Shown here in pieces: positions 14,893 to 22,667 of a stretch of 36,514 nt of DNA. The notes beneath the pieces are model-generated. The model saw only the letters and a program-made list of their open reading frames with translations, was not told the origin of the DNA and searched no databases. Numbering within the stretch: the stretch's first letter is position 1; each line of letters begins with the position of its first letter. This DNA is from Bacillota bacterium (GTDB taxonomy: Bacteria; Bacillota; Negativicutes; Sporomusales; Sporomusaceae). Location of the stretch: NCBI GenBank assembly GCA_023388195.1, contig JAEWGR010000138.1, positions 1 to 36,514 of the forward strand, given 5' to 3'. The position numbers were made by a program, and so were the translations under genes.

Positions 14893-16896
14893 ATGCCTCA
14901 AGGCCCGTCATTCTGGTTTGACACCCGTATTTATCTGGCTGTTACAGCAACGTTTTTGATTATCATCGGCTATTATAACCCCTATGCCGCCGCGTTGGGG
15001 GCAGTCTTACTATATGCACTCTATTTATATGGGCGGGAACGCTATTCGGCCCGTCAGAAAGCGGTTAACGACTATTTGGAGACGATTGGGCGCTGTGTTG
15101 ATTCGGCTGCGGCCCAGGCCTTTCAGAATTTACCGCTGGCCATCGTCATCATTGATCAGCAGGGGCTTATTGAATGGCGTAATCATTTGCTGGCAGAATG
15201 GGTTGCAGAATCAACCGAACCAGGCCAGTCACTGGCTAAAATCTGGCCGTCACTGCCTATTGAAAAATTCGCTGATAAAGATGGGCAGATTAGATTTGAA
15301 GCCGGTAACCACCATTTTGATGTCATTTACCGTGCTGTTGATCAGGCCCGCACAGTTCTTTATATTGCGGATGTGACCGGGCACGAGTCCGACAGGATGG
15401 CAAGCTGCCAAATCCAGACGGTGCTGGCGTATATCCAGATTGACAATTATGATGATGCATTGACCGGCTTGAGTGAGAGCCAGCGGACAACCATATTAGG
15501 TGAAGTAAACCGGATGCTGGCAGAATGGATTACCGAGCTCGACGGATATCTAAAAAAATACAGTGAAGATACCTATATTGCGGTATTAAACCGCTGTGCC
15601 CTTGAGCGGTTGATGACTGGGGATAAATTTGATATTTTAGACCGGATTCGTGGGATTCAGGCCGGCAATAAGATTCCGGTGACATTAAGTATGGGGGCAG
15701 CTACCGGGGAAAACTCGGTAGCCGAGCTTGGGCAGCGTGCTCAGGCCGGTCTGGACCTGGCTCTTAGCCGTGGCGGTGACCAGGCTGCTGTCAATATTAG
15801 CGGCAAGGTTCAGTTTTTTGGCGGCAAAGCGAAAGCGGTTGAGAAGAATACCCGGGTTAAAGCGCGTATTGTGGCGCAGGCTATCCGGGAGCTCATTGAT
15901 CAGTCTGACAGTATCGTTGTGATGGGGCACACAGGTGAAGACTTTGACAGTCTGGGAGCAGCCCTGGGGGTTGCCAAAATGGTCCGCCACATGAAGAAAC
16001 AGGTTCATATTGTTGTAAGTCAGCCAGGCGTGGCTGTAGATAAATTATCAGAGCTACTGCTGGATTATGAAGAATACCGGGACCTGTTTATATCCCCGAT
16101 GCAGGCGGCATTACTGGTTAATGCCAAAACAATGGTTTTTGTTGTCGATACACATCGTCCGGAATTGGCTGCAGCGCCTGATGTTCTGGCCAGAGCCGAA
16201 CGAACAGTTATTATTGACCATCATCGCCGGGCTGAGACGATAATTGCCAATACCCTGCTAGTATATCTCGAACCGTCAGCTTCGTCGGCCAGCGAATTGG
16301 TTACCGAGCTTCTGGGTTATTTTGATGATAAGCTGGAGCTGAACCGGTTAGAGGCATCGGCATTGTATGCGGGGATTGTCGTTGACACTAAAAACTTTGC
16401 AGTCCAGACGGGTGTGCGCACTTTTGAGGCTGCTTCTTATCTGCGACGGGCCGGTGCAGACCCGGCTTTGGTCCGGCACCTGTTCCGTGTTGATTTTGAA
16501 ACAATGAAAAACCGGGCCGCTATTATTGAAAATACGGATATGCCCCACGAAGGCGTCGTTATCGCCATCTGTCCGGCTGATGTAAAAAACGCTCAGGTAG
16601 CAGCGGCACAAACTGCGGATATGTTGCTTAATATTGAAGGTGTGCGTGTTAGTTTTGTGTTATTTAAAACGGAAGATGGCATTGGGATTAGTGCGCGGTC
16701 ACATGGTGATATTAATGTTCAGGTAATTTTGGAACAGCTGGGGGGCGGTGGCCATCAGTCTGTCGCCGGTGCCAAAGTCAAAAATACCACAACCGATGAA
16801 GTTAAAGTTAAACTTATTGATATAGTAGATAACTACATAAAGGAGAGTGGGACACATGAAAGTAATTCTGCAACAAGAAGTGAAAAAGCTCGGTAA
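14893..16896 (+). CDS. gdpP: c-di-AMP phosphodiesterase GdpP (DHH family)
   Basis: This 667-aa protein has two N-terminal helices (about 13-50), a PAS-like region (75-160), a degenerate GGDEF domain (170-300, where the GGDEF loop is replaced by SRGGDQ-type residues), then DHH and DHHA1 domains. DHH-domain residues include H346, D350 and D352 (GHTGEDFD), VVDTH and D442-H443-H444. DHHA1 has the GGGGH motif at 617-621. Family role: hydrolysis of c-di-AMP to pApA at the membrane, affecting osmolyte transport and wall homeostasis. ATG at 14893 follows GGAGGG. The 3' end overlaps rplI by 41 nt. Confidence 0.94.
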   Translation: MPQGPSFWFDTRIYLAVTATFLIIIGYYNPYAAALGAVLLYALYLYGRERYSARQKAVNDYLETIGRCVDSAAAQAFQNLPLAIVIIDQQGLIEWRNHLLAEWVAESTEPGQSLAKIWPSLPIEKFADKDGQIRFEAGNHHFDVIYRAVDQARTVLYIADVTGHESDRMASCQIQTVLAYIQIDNYDDALTGLSESQRTTILGEVNRMLAEWITELDGYLKKYSEDTYIAVLNRCALERLMTGDKFDILDRIRGIQAGNKIPVTLSMGAATGENSVAELGQRAQAGLDLALSRGGDQAAVNISGKVQFFGGKAKAVEKNTRVKARIVAQAIRELIDQSDSIVVMGHTGEDFDSLGAALGVAKMVRHMKKQVHIVVSQPGVAVDKLSELLLDYEEYRDLFISPMQAALLVNAKTMVFVVDTHRPELAAAPDVLARAERTVIIDHHRRAETIIANTLLVYLEPSASSASELVTELLGYFDDKLELNRLEASALYAGIVVDTKNFAVQTGVRTFEAASYLRRAGADPALVRHLFRVDFETMKNRAAIIENTDMPHEGVVIAICPADVKNAQVAAAQTADMLLNIEGVRVSFVLFKTEDGIGISARSHGDINVQVILEQLGGGGHQSVAGAKVKNTTTDEVKVKLIDIVDNYIKESGTHESNSATRSEKAR

Positions 16897-17302
16897 AAAA
16901 GGTGAGATTCTGGAAGTATCTGAGGGCTATGCCCGTAATTATTTATTGCCGCAAAAACTGGCCATTCCGGCCACTGCCAATAATGTTAACACAGCCACGC
17001 AGCAAAAGGCATCAGAGGAGCGCAAAAAAGAGCGGATCCTGGATGAAGCCAAACTGCTGGCTGCGCAAATGGCTAAAATAACGGTAGCCATCCCTGTAAG
17101 AATGGGTGAGGGCGGCCGGCTTTTTGGCTCAGTAACGGCCAAGGACATTGCCGATGCCTTGGCCACCCAGCATAAACTTGAGATTGATAAGCGTAAAATT
17201 GAGCTTAAAGATGCACTCAAGTCACTGGGGACATTTACTGTGCCGATTAAGCTGCATCAGGAAGTTGCTACCCAGATTGAAGTAATAGTAAAGCCGGAGT
17301 AA
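16856..17302 (+). CDS. rplI: 50S ribosomal protein L9
   Basis: This 148-aa protein has the usual L9 length. Its N domain MKVILQQEVKKLGKKGEILE and SEGYARNYLLPQKLAIPAT lead into the long connecting helix (residues about 45-75); the C domain contains GEGGRLFGSVTAKDIADAL. ATG at 16856 is chosen over in-frame GTG at 16847 because AAGGAG at 16840-16845 and family length fit. Its start lies inside gdpP. Confidence 0.97.
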   Translation: MKVILQQEVKKLGKKGEILEVSEGYARNYLLPQKLAIPATANNVNTATQQKASEERKKERILDEAKLLAAQMAKITVAIPVRMGEGGRLFGSVTAKDIADALATQHKLEIDKRKIELKDALKSLGTFTVPIKLHQEVATQIEVIVKPE

Positions 17303-17377
17303 GGCCGGGCTTGATCCTTCCTGACACTCTACCGGTTCCGGCTTTCAAAACCGTAAAATAGAAAGGTATATAAGACA

Positions 17378-19321
17378 ATGAAAGATTTTTTTAACAAACT
17401 GGTACGCAGTAGCAGCCGGGAGCGTTCTGTTAGCGGTCTCGGCAATCAGGAAGATCAACTTAAACGCCAAGTAGCCGCCTTGTACGGTTTGTACACCGGT
17501 GTTATGGGCGCAGAAAAAGTTGTCCTCAAAGCCGGCAAACTAGGAGCACTGGAACTTATGCGCTCCAGTGAGTTGCCTGAGCGGGTACTGGCATTGCAGA
17601 AGCTGGTGTTTGAAGATCCGACCATTGATACATTGCCTCCAAGCCAGGATATTCCGGGGATTTTAGGGGAGATAGAGGAAGAATTGGCTGACCTGTGCGC
17701 CCGGCGCACGTTAGAAGAACGCATTGAAAAGAAAATTGCTGAAAAGATGGAAGAACGTCATCAGGAATATGTGCAGGAAATCCGTATGCAGGTTATAAAG
17801 GAAGAAAGCGATGCCAATGCCGAAAACCCGCAGACGCTGAAAAAGTTCGCTTTGCTGGAAAAACTGGAGAACCGAAAATTAACCCGATCCGCTATGGCTC
17901 TTCTGCGGCCGGCGGCACTCGACGAGATTGTCGGTCAGGAACGGGCAGTTGAAGCTCTCAGAGCTAAACTGGCTTCACCATATCCGCAGCATCTCATTTT
18001 GTACGGGCCGCCAGGGGTTGGTAAAACGACGGCCGCCCGCCTTGTGTTGGAAGAAGCCAAGAAACTGAGAAACACCCCGTTTGCCCAGGATGCCCCATTC
18101 GTTGAGGTTGATGGCACAACCCTTCGCTGGGACCCGCGTGATGTTACTAATCCGCTCCTGGGATCGGTGCATGACCCTATTTACCAGGGCGCGCGCCGTG
18201 ATCTGGCCGAAAGTGGTGTACCTGAACCTAAGCCCGGTTTGGCAACAGATGCAACTGGCGGTATCTTGTTCATTGATGAAATTGGTGAAATGGACCCTAT
18301 GCTGCAGAATAAATTGCTAAAGGTGCTTGAAGATAAACGGGTATTTTTTGACTCTGCCTATTATGATCCTTCAGATGCCAGCGTACCCAAATATATAAAA
18401 AAATTGTTTGAAGAAGGTGCACCGGCTGATTTTGTATTAATTGGCGCAACTACCCGTGAAGCAGGAGATATTACGCCGGCGATACGCTCCCGTTGTGCTG
18501 AGATATATTTCGAACCCCTGACCCCCAAGCATATTGAGGAAATTGTCTATAATGCGGCTGTCAAACTGCAAGTCGCCATTGAACCGGAAGTGCCGCAGCT
18601 TATCAGTGATTATACAATTGAAGGCCGTAAGGCTGTTAATATACTATCTGATGCGTATAGCATGGCGCTGCTGCGAAGTGACAATGATCAAGAGCAGGTT
18701 ATTATCAGCAGCGAGGATGTATACCGGGTGGCACAAGTCAGCCGTCTGTCCCCTTATGTTAATCGTAAGGCGTCGGTTACCCATGAAGTCGGCAAGGTAT
18801 TTGGACTTGGCGTTAGCGGGTACCTTGGTTCAGTACTTGAGATTGAGGCTGTTGCCTTCCCGGCTGAAAAGGGCAAAGGCAGTATCCGGTTCAATGATAC
18901 TGCCGGCAGCATGGCAAAAGACTCGGTATTTAATGCGGCGGCTGTTGTCAGAAAACTGACCGGCCACGAATTGGCCAGTTATGATTTGCATGTCAATATT
19001 ATTGGTGGTGGCCGTATTGATGGCCCATCAGCCGGTACCGCCATATTATCGGCGATTATTTCATCAATTACAGGCAAGCCAATCCGTCAGGATGTTGCTA
19101 TTACCGGGGAAATTTCCATCCAGGGCCGGGTTAAGGCAGTGGGCGGTGTTTTTGAAAAAGCCTATGGTGCCAAGCAGGCGGGCATTGTTACCATGATTAT
19201 TCCCCACGAAAATAAAACAGATATACCGGAAGGGCACTTGGGGCTGGATATTCGTCCAGTTACAACCGTAGAAGAAGCGTTGGCAATACTTTTTGACGAA
19301 ACTCAGGCAGCCAGCGCGTAA
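17378..19321 (+). CDS. lonC: ATP-dependent Lon-family protease, LonC/LonB type
   Basis: This 647-aa protein has an N-terminal helical, coiled-coil-prone region (1-165) in place of the LonA substrate domain. An AAA+ domain follows with Walker A GPPGVGKTT (K216) and Walker B ILFIDE (D300, E301), and a C-terminal serine-lysine protease domain has Ser551 in DGPSAGTA and Lys594 in FEKAYGAKQAG. The Ser-Lys spacing of 43 residues equals that of E. coli Lon. The insert after Walker A (DPRDVTNPLLGSVHDPIYQG) is typical of LonB/LonC. Its place between rplI and dnaB and its size favour LonC. ATG at 17378 follows GAAAGGTATA, a modest ribosome binding site. Confidence 0.88.
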   Translation: MKDFFNKLVRSSSRERSVSGLGNQEDQLKRQVAALYGLYTGVMGAEKVVLKAGKLGALELMRSSELPERVLALQKLVFEDPTIDTLPPSQDIPGILGEIEEELADLCARRTLEERIEKKIAEKMEERHQEYVQEIRMQVIKEESDANAENPQTLKKFALLEKLENRKLTRSAMALLRPAALDEIVGQERAVEALRAKLASPYPQHLILYGPPGVGKTTAARLVLEEAKKLRNTPFAQDAPFVEVDGTTLRWDPRDVTNPLLGSVHDPIYQGARRDLAESGVPEPKPGLATDATGGILFIDEIGEMDPMLQNKLLKVLEDKRVFFDSAYYDPSDASVPKYIKKLFEEGAPADFVLIGATTREAGDITPAIRSRCAEIYFEPLTPKHIEEIVYNAAVKLQVAIEPEVPQLISDYTIEGRKAVNILSDAYSMALLRSDNDQEQVIISSEDVYRVAQVSRLSPYVNRKASVTHEVGKVFGLGVSGYLGSVLEIEAVAFPAEKGKGSIRFNDTAGSMAKDSVFNAAAVVRKLTGHELASYDLHVNIIGGGRIDGPSAGTAILSAIISSITGKPIRQDVAITGEISIQGRVKAVGGVFEKAYGAKQAGIVTMIIPHENKTDIPEGHLGLDIRPVTTVEEALAILFDETQAASA

Positions 19322-19335
19322 AAAGTAAGTAAGAT

Positions 19336-19381
19336 TGCCGCGCTTTGCTTTCAGGACAAATCCGCCTGAGCAAGCGCGGCA
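19336..19381 (+). other. Long hairpin between lonC and dnaB
   Basis: TGCCGCGCTT (19336-19345) pairs with AAGCGCGGCA (19372-19381), and TTCAGG/CCTGA extends the stem inside. No T run follows. It lies 23 nt before the dnaB start and may act as a processing or pausing signal. Confidence 0.6.
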
Positions 19382-19403
19382 TTTAAGTGAGGGAGAAGAA
19401 TAC

Positions 19404-20738
19404 ATGATTGACCGCGTTCCGCCCCAAAACGTAGAAGCCGAGCAATCGGTGCTTGGCGCCATGATGATTGAACGCGAGGCTATCTCTAAGGTTTCGGAGA
19501 TCATAAGGCCCGAAGACTTTTATCGCGAAGCCCATCGCCTTATCTATAAAGCAATGCTGGAGCTGTTCAATAAAAACGATGCGGTTGACCTGGTAACCGT
19601 GGTAGAGATATTGCGTCGGGACGAAAAACTGGAACCTGCCGGCGGTATAGCCTATGTTTCGGCTTTAGCCAACAGTGTTCCGACTGCTGCCAATGTTATG
19701 TATCATGCCCGGATTGTTGAGGAAAAAGCGCTGTTGCGCAATCTGATTAATACGGCTACCCATGTAGCCGGCATGGGATATGAGGCCAACGAAGAAGTCG
19801 CAGTCATAATGGACAAGGCTGAAAAAATGATTTTGGAAGTATCCAGCCGCAAAGCCGGTCAGGAATTTGCTTCCATTAAAAACATTATTTTTGATGTTTT
19901 TGACAAAGTATCTGAGCTTTATTCTTCTAAAGGCGGTATTACCGGTTTGTCTACCGGTTTTAAGGACCTGGATAAACTGACCTCTGGCCTGCAGCCATCA
20001 GACTTGATCCTGATTGCAGCCCGGCCCAGTATGGGTAAGACAGCATTTGTTCTCAATATTGCCCAGAACATTGCTATTAAGGAAAAACAATCAGTTGCTT
20101 TTTTCAGTCTGGAAATGTCTAAGGAGCAATTGGTTCAACGCATGTTGTGCGCTGAAGCACCGATTGATGCTCAGCGTCTCCGGATAGGTGAATTAGAAAA
20201 TAATGATTGGGATAAACTGGTCAGAGCTGCCGACCGTCTGGCTGCAGCCCCCATTTTTATTGATGATACTGCAGGTATCACGGTAATGGAGATGCGCTCC
20301 AAAGCGCGGCGGCTTAAAATTGAGCATGACTTGAAGCTTATTATTATTGATTATCTGCAACTTATGCAGGGCAGTGCCGGCAGTTCCCGCAGCGAAAACC
20401 GCCAGCAGGAAATATCCGAGATATCCCGTTCCCTGAAAGCCCTGGCCCGTGAACTTAAAGTGCCGGTAATCGCTTTGTCGCAGCTGAGCCGGGGGGTTGA
20501 ATCCCGGCAGGTAAAAAAACCAATGCTAAGTGATCTCAGGGAATCCGGTTCACTAGAGCAAGATGCTGATATTGTTGCTTTCATTTATCGCGAAGATTAT
20601 TATGAACCTGAGACTGAGCGCAAAAATATTACCGATATAATAGTAGCTAAGCACCGTAATGGTCCTGTTGACAGTGTACAACTCTTTTTTCATAAACAGT
20701 TTACGAAGTTTAGTGATTTGTCAAAAATGCCTGGATAA
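19404..20738 (+). CDS. dnaB: Replicative DNA helicase DnaB
   Basis: This 444-aa hexameric 5'-3' helicase has an N-terminal primase-interaction domain (RVPPQNVEAEQSVLGAMM to about 150), a linker, and a RecA-like domain with Walker A ARPSMGKT (206-213), LIIIDYLQLM as Walker B and SQLSRGVESR. It ends in QLFFHKQFTKFSDL. The reading frame is open upstream to 19335, but those bases form a hairpin; ATG at 19404 follows GAGGGAGAAG and gives the family N-terminus. It corresponds to dnaC of Bacillus nomenclature. Confidence 0.97.
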   Translation: MIDRVPPQNVEAEQSVLGAMMIEREAISKVSEIIRPEDFYREAHRLIYKAMLELFNKNDAVDLVTVVEILRRDEKLEPAGGIAYVSALANSVPTAANVMYHARIVEEKALLRNLINTATHVAGMGYEANEEVAVIMDKAEKMILEVSSRKAGQEFASIKNIIFDVFDKVSELYSSKGGITGLSTGFKDLDKLTSGLQPSDLILIAARPSMGKTAFVLNIAQNIAIKEKQSVAFFSLEMSKEQLVQRMLCAEAPIDAQRLRIGELENNDWDKLVRAADRLAAAPIFIDDTAGITVMEMRSKARRLKIEHDLKLIIIDYLQLMQGSAGSSRSENRQQEISEISRSLKALARELKVPVIALSQLSRGVESRQVKKPMLSDLRESGSLEQDADIVAFIYREDYYEPETERKNITDIIVAKHRNGPVDSVQLFFHKQFTKFSDLSKMPG

Positions 20739-20762
20739 GCCGGGCAACGCAGCCTACATGCC

Positions 20763-20788
20763 AAGCAGCCCGCAGGGCTGCTTTTTTT
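20763..20788 (+). terminator. dnaB terminator
   Basis: AAGCAGCCC-GCA-GGGCTGCTT is followed by a run of seven T. It is a classic intrinsic terminator. Confidence 0.93.
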
Positions 20789-21077
20789 GCGCTTGCTACA
20801 TTTACTGAAATTCGTCAGTTTGTATGAAGGGGGTAAGAGAATATAGTAATTTCCCGAAAGGCCACGTCCTGTATGTAAGTGTTTTTTGCATAGTTAAGAG
20901 CAACAGAGGCTTGCGTGAACATGTTTTCTTGCTGGCTACGGCTTAAGCGTAAGCTTACTTATGGCCAAGCGTTAACCTGTACGCAAGTACTCAATTGGCA
21001 TAAACCCTGGTAAATGGCCAATGCTATTGAATATGGGAAGAATTAATCTATTTCCAATACGTCGGGGGGGCTTTATA
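20789..21077 (+). other. Intergenic region dnaB to hemolysin III gene
   Basis: No coding frame is convincing. Short hairpins are visible, such as GCTTA-AGCG-TAAGC near 20941 and TTGGCAT/ATGGCCAA (20995-21023). The segment TTTCCCGAAAGGCCAC (about 20851) faintly recalls the start of the structured repeat, but the diagnostic loops are missing, so I do not count it as a copy. Confidence 0.4.
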
Positions 21078-21752
21078 ATGGAGATAGGCACTTTAGAAAA
21101 AATCCAGGACAGGAGAGCTAAGATGGAAGAGAGATTGAATGCAGTCACGCATGGTATTGGTACGGCAATGGCTGTTGGCGGGCTCGTGGTTCTTATAGCC
21201 GCCGCGCAGTTATATGGTACGGTATGGCATCTGGTCAGCTTTAGCATCTATGGGGTTTCATTGGTATTGTTATATCTGGCATCAACACTGTACCATAGCT
21301 TTACTGATGAAAAACTTAAATATGTTTTTAAGATTGTTGATCATGCGGCTATTTATTTGTTAATTGCCGGTACATATACGCCGTTTACGCTAGTTGTACT
21401 GCATGGTGCACTGGGCTGGACGATATTTGGCGTGATCTGGGCCCTTGCTTTGATTGGGGTTTTTTATAAAATATTCTATGCCGGGAGATTTAAAATTTTA
21501 TCCACAATATGCTATCTGGTCATGGGGTGGCTGATGGTTGTGTGCATAAAGCCGCTTATTCTCATTCTGCCAACAATGGGAATCGGCTGGCTGCTGGCCG
21601 GCGGGCTTTTGTATACCATCGGGGCTGGTGTTTATCTATGGCGCCGATTGCCCTACAATCATGCGATTTGGCACATATTTGTTCTTGCCGGGAGCATATG
21701 CCATTTTGTGGCTGTCTTTTTTTATATCCTCCCTATTCCGATCAACTCGTGA
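21078..21752 (+). CDS. Hemolysin III family membrane protein (TrhA/YqfA-like)
   Basis: This 224-aa protein has seven predicted helices. It carries the family metal-site residues: the ERLNAVTHGIGTAM start, the STLYHSF motif in helix 2-3, DHAAIYLLIAGTYTP, and HAIWHIFVLAGSICHF near the end, with the conserved histidines of the PAQR/HlyIII family. The Bacillus relative YplQ and E. coli TrhA affect membrane energetics and lipid fluidity. ATG at 21078 is chosen for its GGGGGGG at 21064-21070; ATG at 21123 with AGGAGA upstream is an alternative. Hemolytic activity should not be assumed from the name. Confidence 0.9.
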   Translation: MEIGTLEKIQDRRAKMEERLNAVTHGIGTAMAVGGLVVLIAAAQLYGTVWHLVSFSIYGVSLVLLYLASTLYHSFTDEKLKYVFKIVDHAAIYLLIAGTYTPFTLVVLHGALGWTIFGVIWALALIGVFYKIFYAGRFKILSTICYLVMGWLMVVCIKPLILILPTMGIGWLLAGGLLYTIGAGVYLWRRLPYNHAIWHIFVLAGSICHFVAVFFYILPIPINS

Positions 21753-21838
21753 AAGAAGCCGCCCTGTATGCAGTGCGGCTCCTCCCGGGGGATCTCAGGG
21801 GGATTAAGTAAATTCTATCGAGAATAATATGATAGATA

Positions 21839-21940
21839 TTAAGAACAAGAAGTGTCATCAAAAAATCCAGGGAATAATAAGACGAATAAACTGATGACAA
21901 GAATGATAAACCAAAGCTCTCTATTGGTATTCCAAAACAT
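21839..21940 (-). CDS. Tiny membrane protein, 33 aa
   Basis: Translated from ATG at 21940: MFWNTNRELWFIILVISLFV followed by LLFPGFFDDTSCS and a stop. There is one hydrophobic helix (residues 9-27) with an aromatic start and an acidic end. AAAAGGAGG at 21948-21956 is a strong ribosome binding site at good spacing. Size and composition recall the tiny single-helix proteins of the YjcZ kind found in spore formers, but I cannot assign a family. A weak TCTATC/GATAGA hairpin lies just downstream on this strand. The support is the ribosome binding site plus the protein-like composition. Confidence 0.65.
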   Translation of the reverse strand: MFWNTNRELWFIILVISLFVLLFPGFFDDTSCS

Positions 21941-21978
21941 AAAAAATCCTCCTTTTAGGTCGACTTAGTTAATCTACT

Positions 21979-22083
21979 CTATATTATTCTATAATTGATG
22001 CTCATGTTACAGGGCTCAATACTGCTTGCACCAGCAAACAAGTAACCAAAGCCGTGCGTTAAAAAGCGACTTTCTCTAGGCAT
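21979..22083 (-). CDS. Possible tiny ORF, 34 aa
   Basis: ATG at 22083 would give MPRESRFLTHGFGYLFAGAS and SIEPCNMSINYRII. The segment RFLTHGFGYLFAGASSIEP looks protein-like. The ribosome binding site is poor (TTTTAGG directly before ATG) and the terminator hairpin of the upstream 38-aa gene lies just before it, so expression is doubtful. Confidence 0.3.
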   Translation of the reverse strand: MPRESRFLTHGFGYLFAGASSIEPCNMSINYRII

Positions 22084-22091
22084 CCTAAAAT

Positions 22092-22124
22092 AAGAGTTAG
22101 CAATAAAAATATTACTAACTCTTT
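22092..22124 (-). terminator. Terminator of the 38-aa minus-strand gene
   Basis: On the minus strand AAGAGTTAG pairs with CTAACTCTT and is followed by ATTTTAGG. It lies about 64 nt after the stop of the 38-aa gene. Confidence 0.65.
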
Positions 22125-22187
22125 CTATTAAAAGGGGTAAGGTGCATAGTAACAAGGATGAGGCCGCCCAGTCTGACGCCTTAACAG

Positions 22188-22304
22188 CTAAAGCGCAGAC
22201 CTGTTTCCGCAGCATAAAAAAACAAAGCAGAGAATAATAATTATAATCCAGATCCAACCATCCCAATAGAAATCCTGGCTGATAAATCTCGGCTGATCAT
22301 CCAT
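22188..22304 (-). CDS. Tiny membrane protein, 38 aa, probably sporulation-expressed
   Basis: From ATG at 22304 the product is MDDQPRFISQDFYWDGWIWI, then IIIILCFVFLCCGNRSAL. A polar, aromatic N-terminus leads into one helix (residues 17-31) ending in CCG. GTAAGGAGGAG lies 7 nt before the start. On the same strand GCACATT and CATACAAT, 13 nt apart, match the sigma-E promoter pattern, and a terminator follows. Promoter, ribosome binding site, helix and terminator together make this a real gene. The function is unknown; expression in the mother cell during sporulation is inferred. Confidence 0.78.
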   Translation of the reverse strand: MDDQPRFISQDFYWDGWIWIIIIILCFVFLCCGNRSAL

Positions 22305-22337
22305 AATAACTCCTCCTTACAGAAGTATAGTTAATAC

Positions 22338-22365
22338 ATTGTATGCTTACAGGTATTGAATGTGC
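22338..22365 (-). promoter_or_regulatory. Sigma-E-like sporulation promoter
   Basis: Read on the minus strand: GCACATT (22365-22359), a 13-nt spacer, CATACAAT (22345-22338). The -10 fits the Bacillus sigma-E consensus CATACANT fully and the -35 fits KMATATT at six of seven positions. The predicted start point is about 27 nt before the 38-aa gene. Confidence 0.6.
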
Positions 22366-22426
22366 TTTGCGATATGCGGTTAACGAAAAAATACATCATA
22401 ATGAGTATTTCCCGGAAATAAACATT

Positions 22427-22470
22427 CAGACAAGCCTGCTATTGCGGATGCGGCAGGTTTGTCTGGTTTT
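22427..22470 (+). terminator. Terminator-like hairpin upstream of purB
   Basis: CAGACAAGCCTGC (22427-22439) pairs over 13 positions, one of them G-T, with GCAGGTTTGTCTG (22453-22465), followed by GTTTT. It would stop any plus-strand read-through before the purB promoter. Confidence 0.7.
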
Positions 22471-22513
22471 CCGAACAATAATTTTAATATTAATATAATC
22501 ATTCGTTTTTTTA

Positions 22514-22542
22514 TTGACAGCCATTTCTGCGAGTGCTATGAT
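22514..22542 (+). promoter_or_regulatory. purB-purA sigma-A promoter
   Basis: TTGACA at 22514-22519 and TATGAT at 22537-22542 are separated by exactly 17 nt. The leader to purB is about 120 nt. Confidence 0.85.
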
Positions 22543-22667
22543 AAACAAGGGAAAAAAGGGGAAAAACTAGAGATAGTTCATCTGCAAGCCAGAAGTGATG
22601 TTGATTATGTAAAAAATATAGGACTGCCTGCTAACATTCAGAACAGTTCGGAAAGCGAAGTGGTATC

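Larger units (their letters stand above)
21753..22667. other. Intergenic region hemolysin III to purB
   Basis: These 915 bases contain the minus-strand tiny genes and their signals, the hairpin at 22427-22470 and the purB promoter. A plus-strand frame at 22459-22671 is open but has no ribosome binding site and crosses the promoter, so it is not annotated. No purine riboswitch or T-box was recognised in the 120-nt purB leader. Confidence 0.6.

Noticed and set aside
22543..22667. Purine riboswitch in the purB leader
   Set aside because: The conserved junction and loop sequences of purine, PRPP or ZTP aptamers are not visible in the 120-nt leader.
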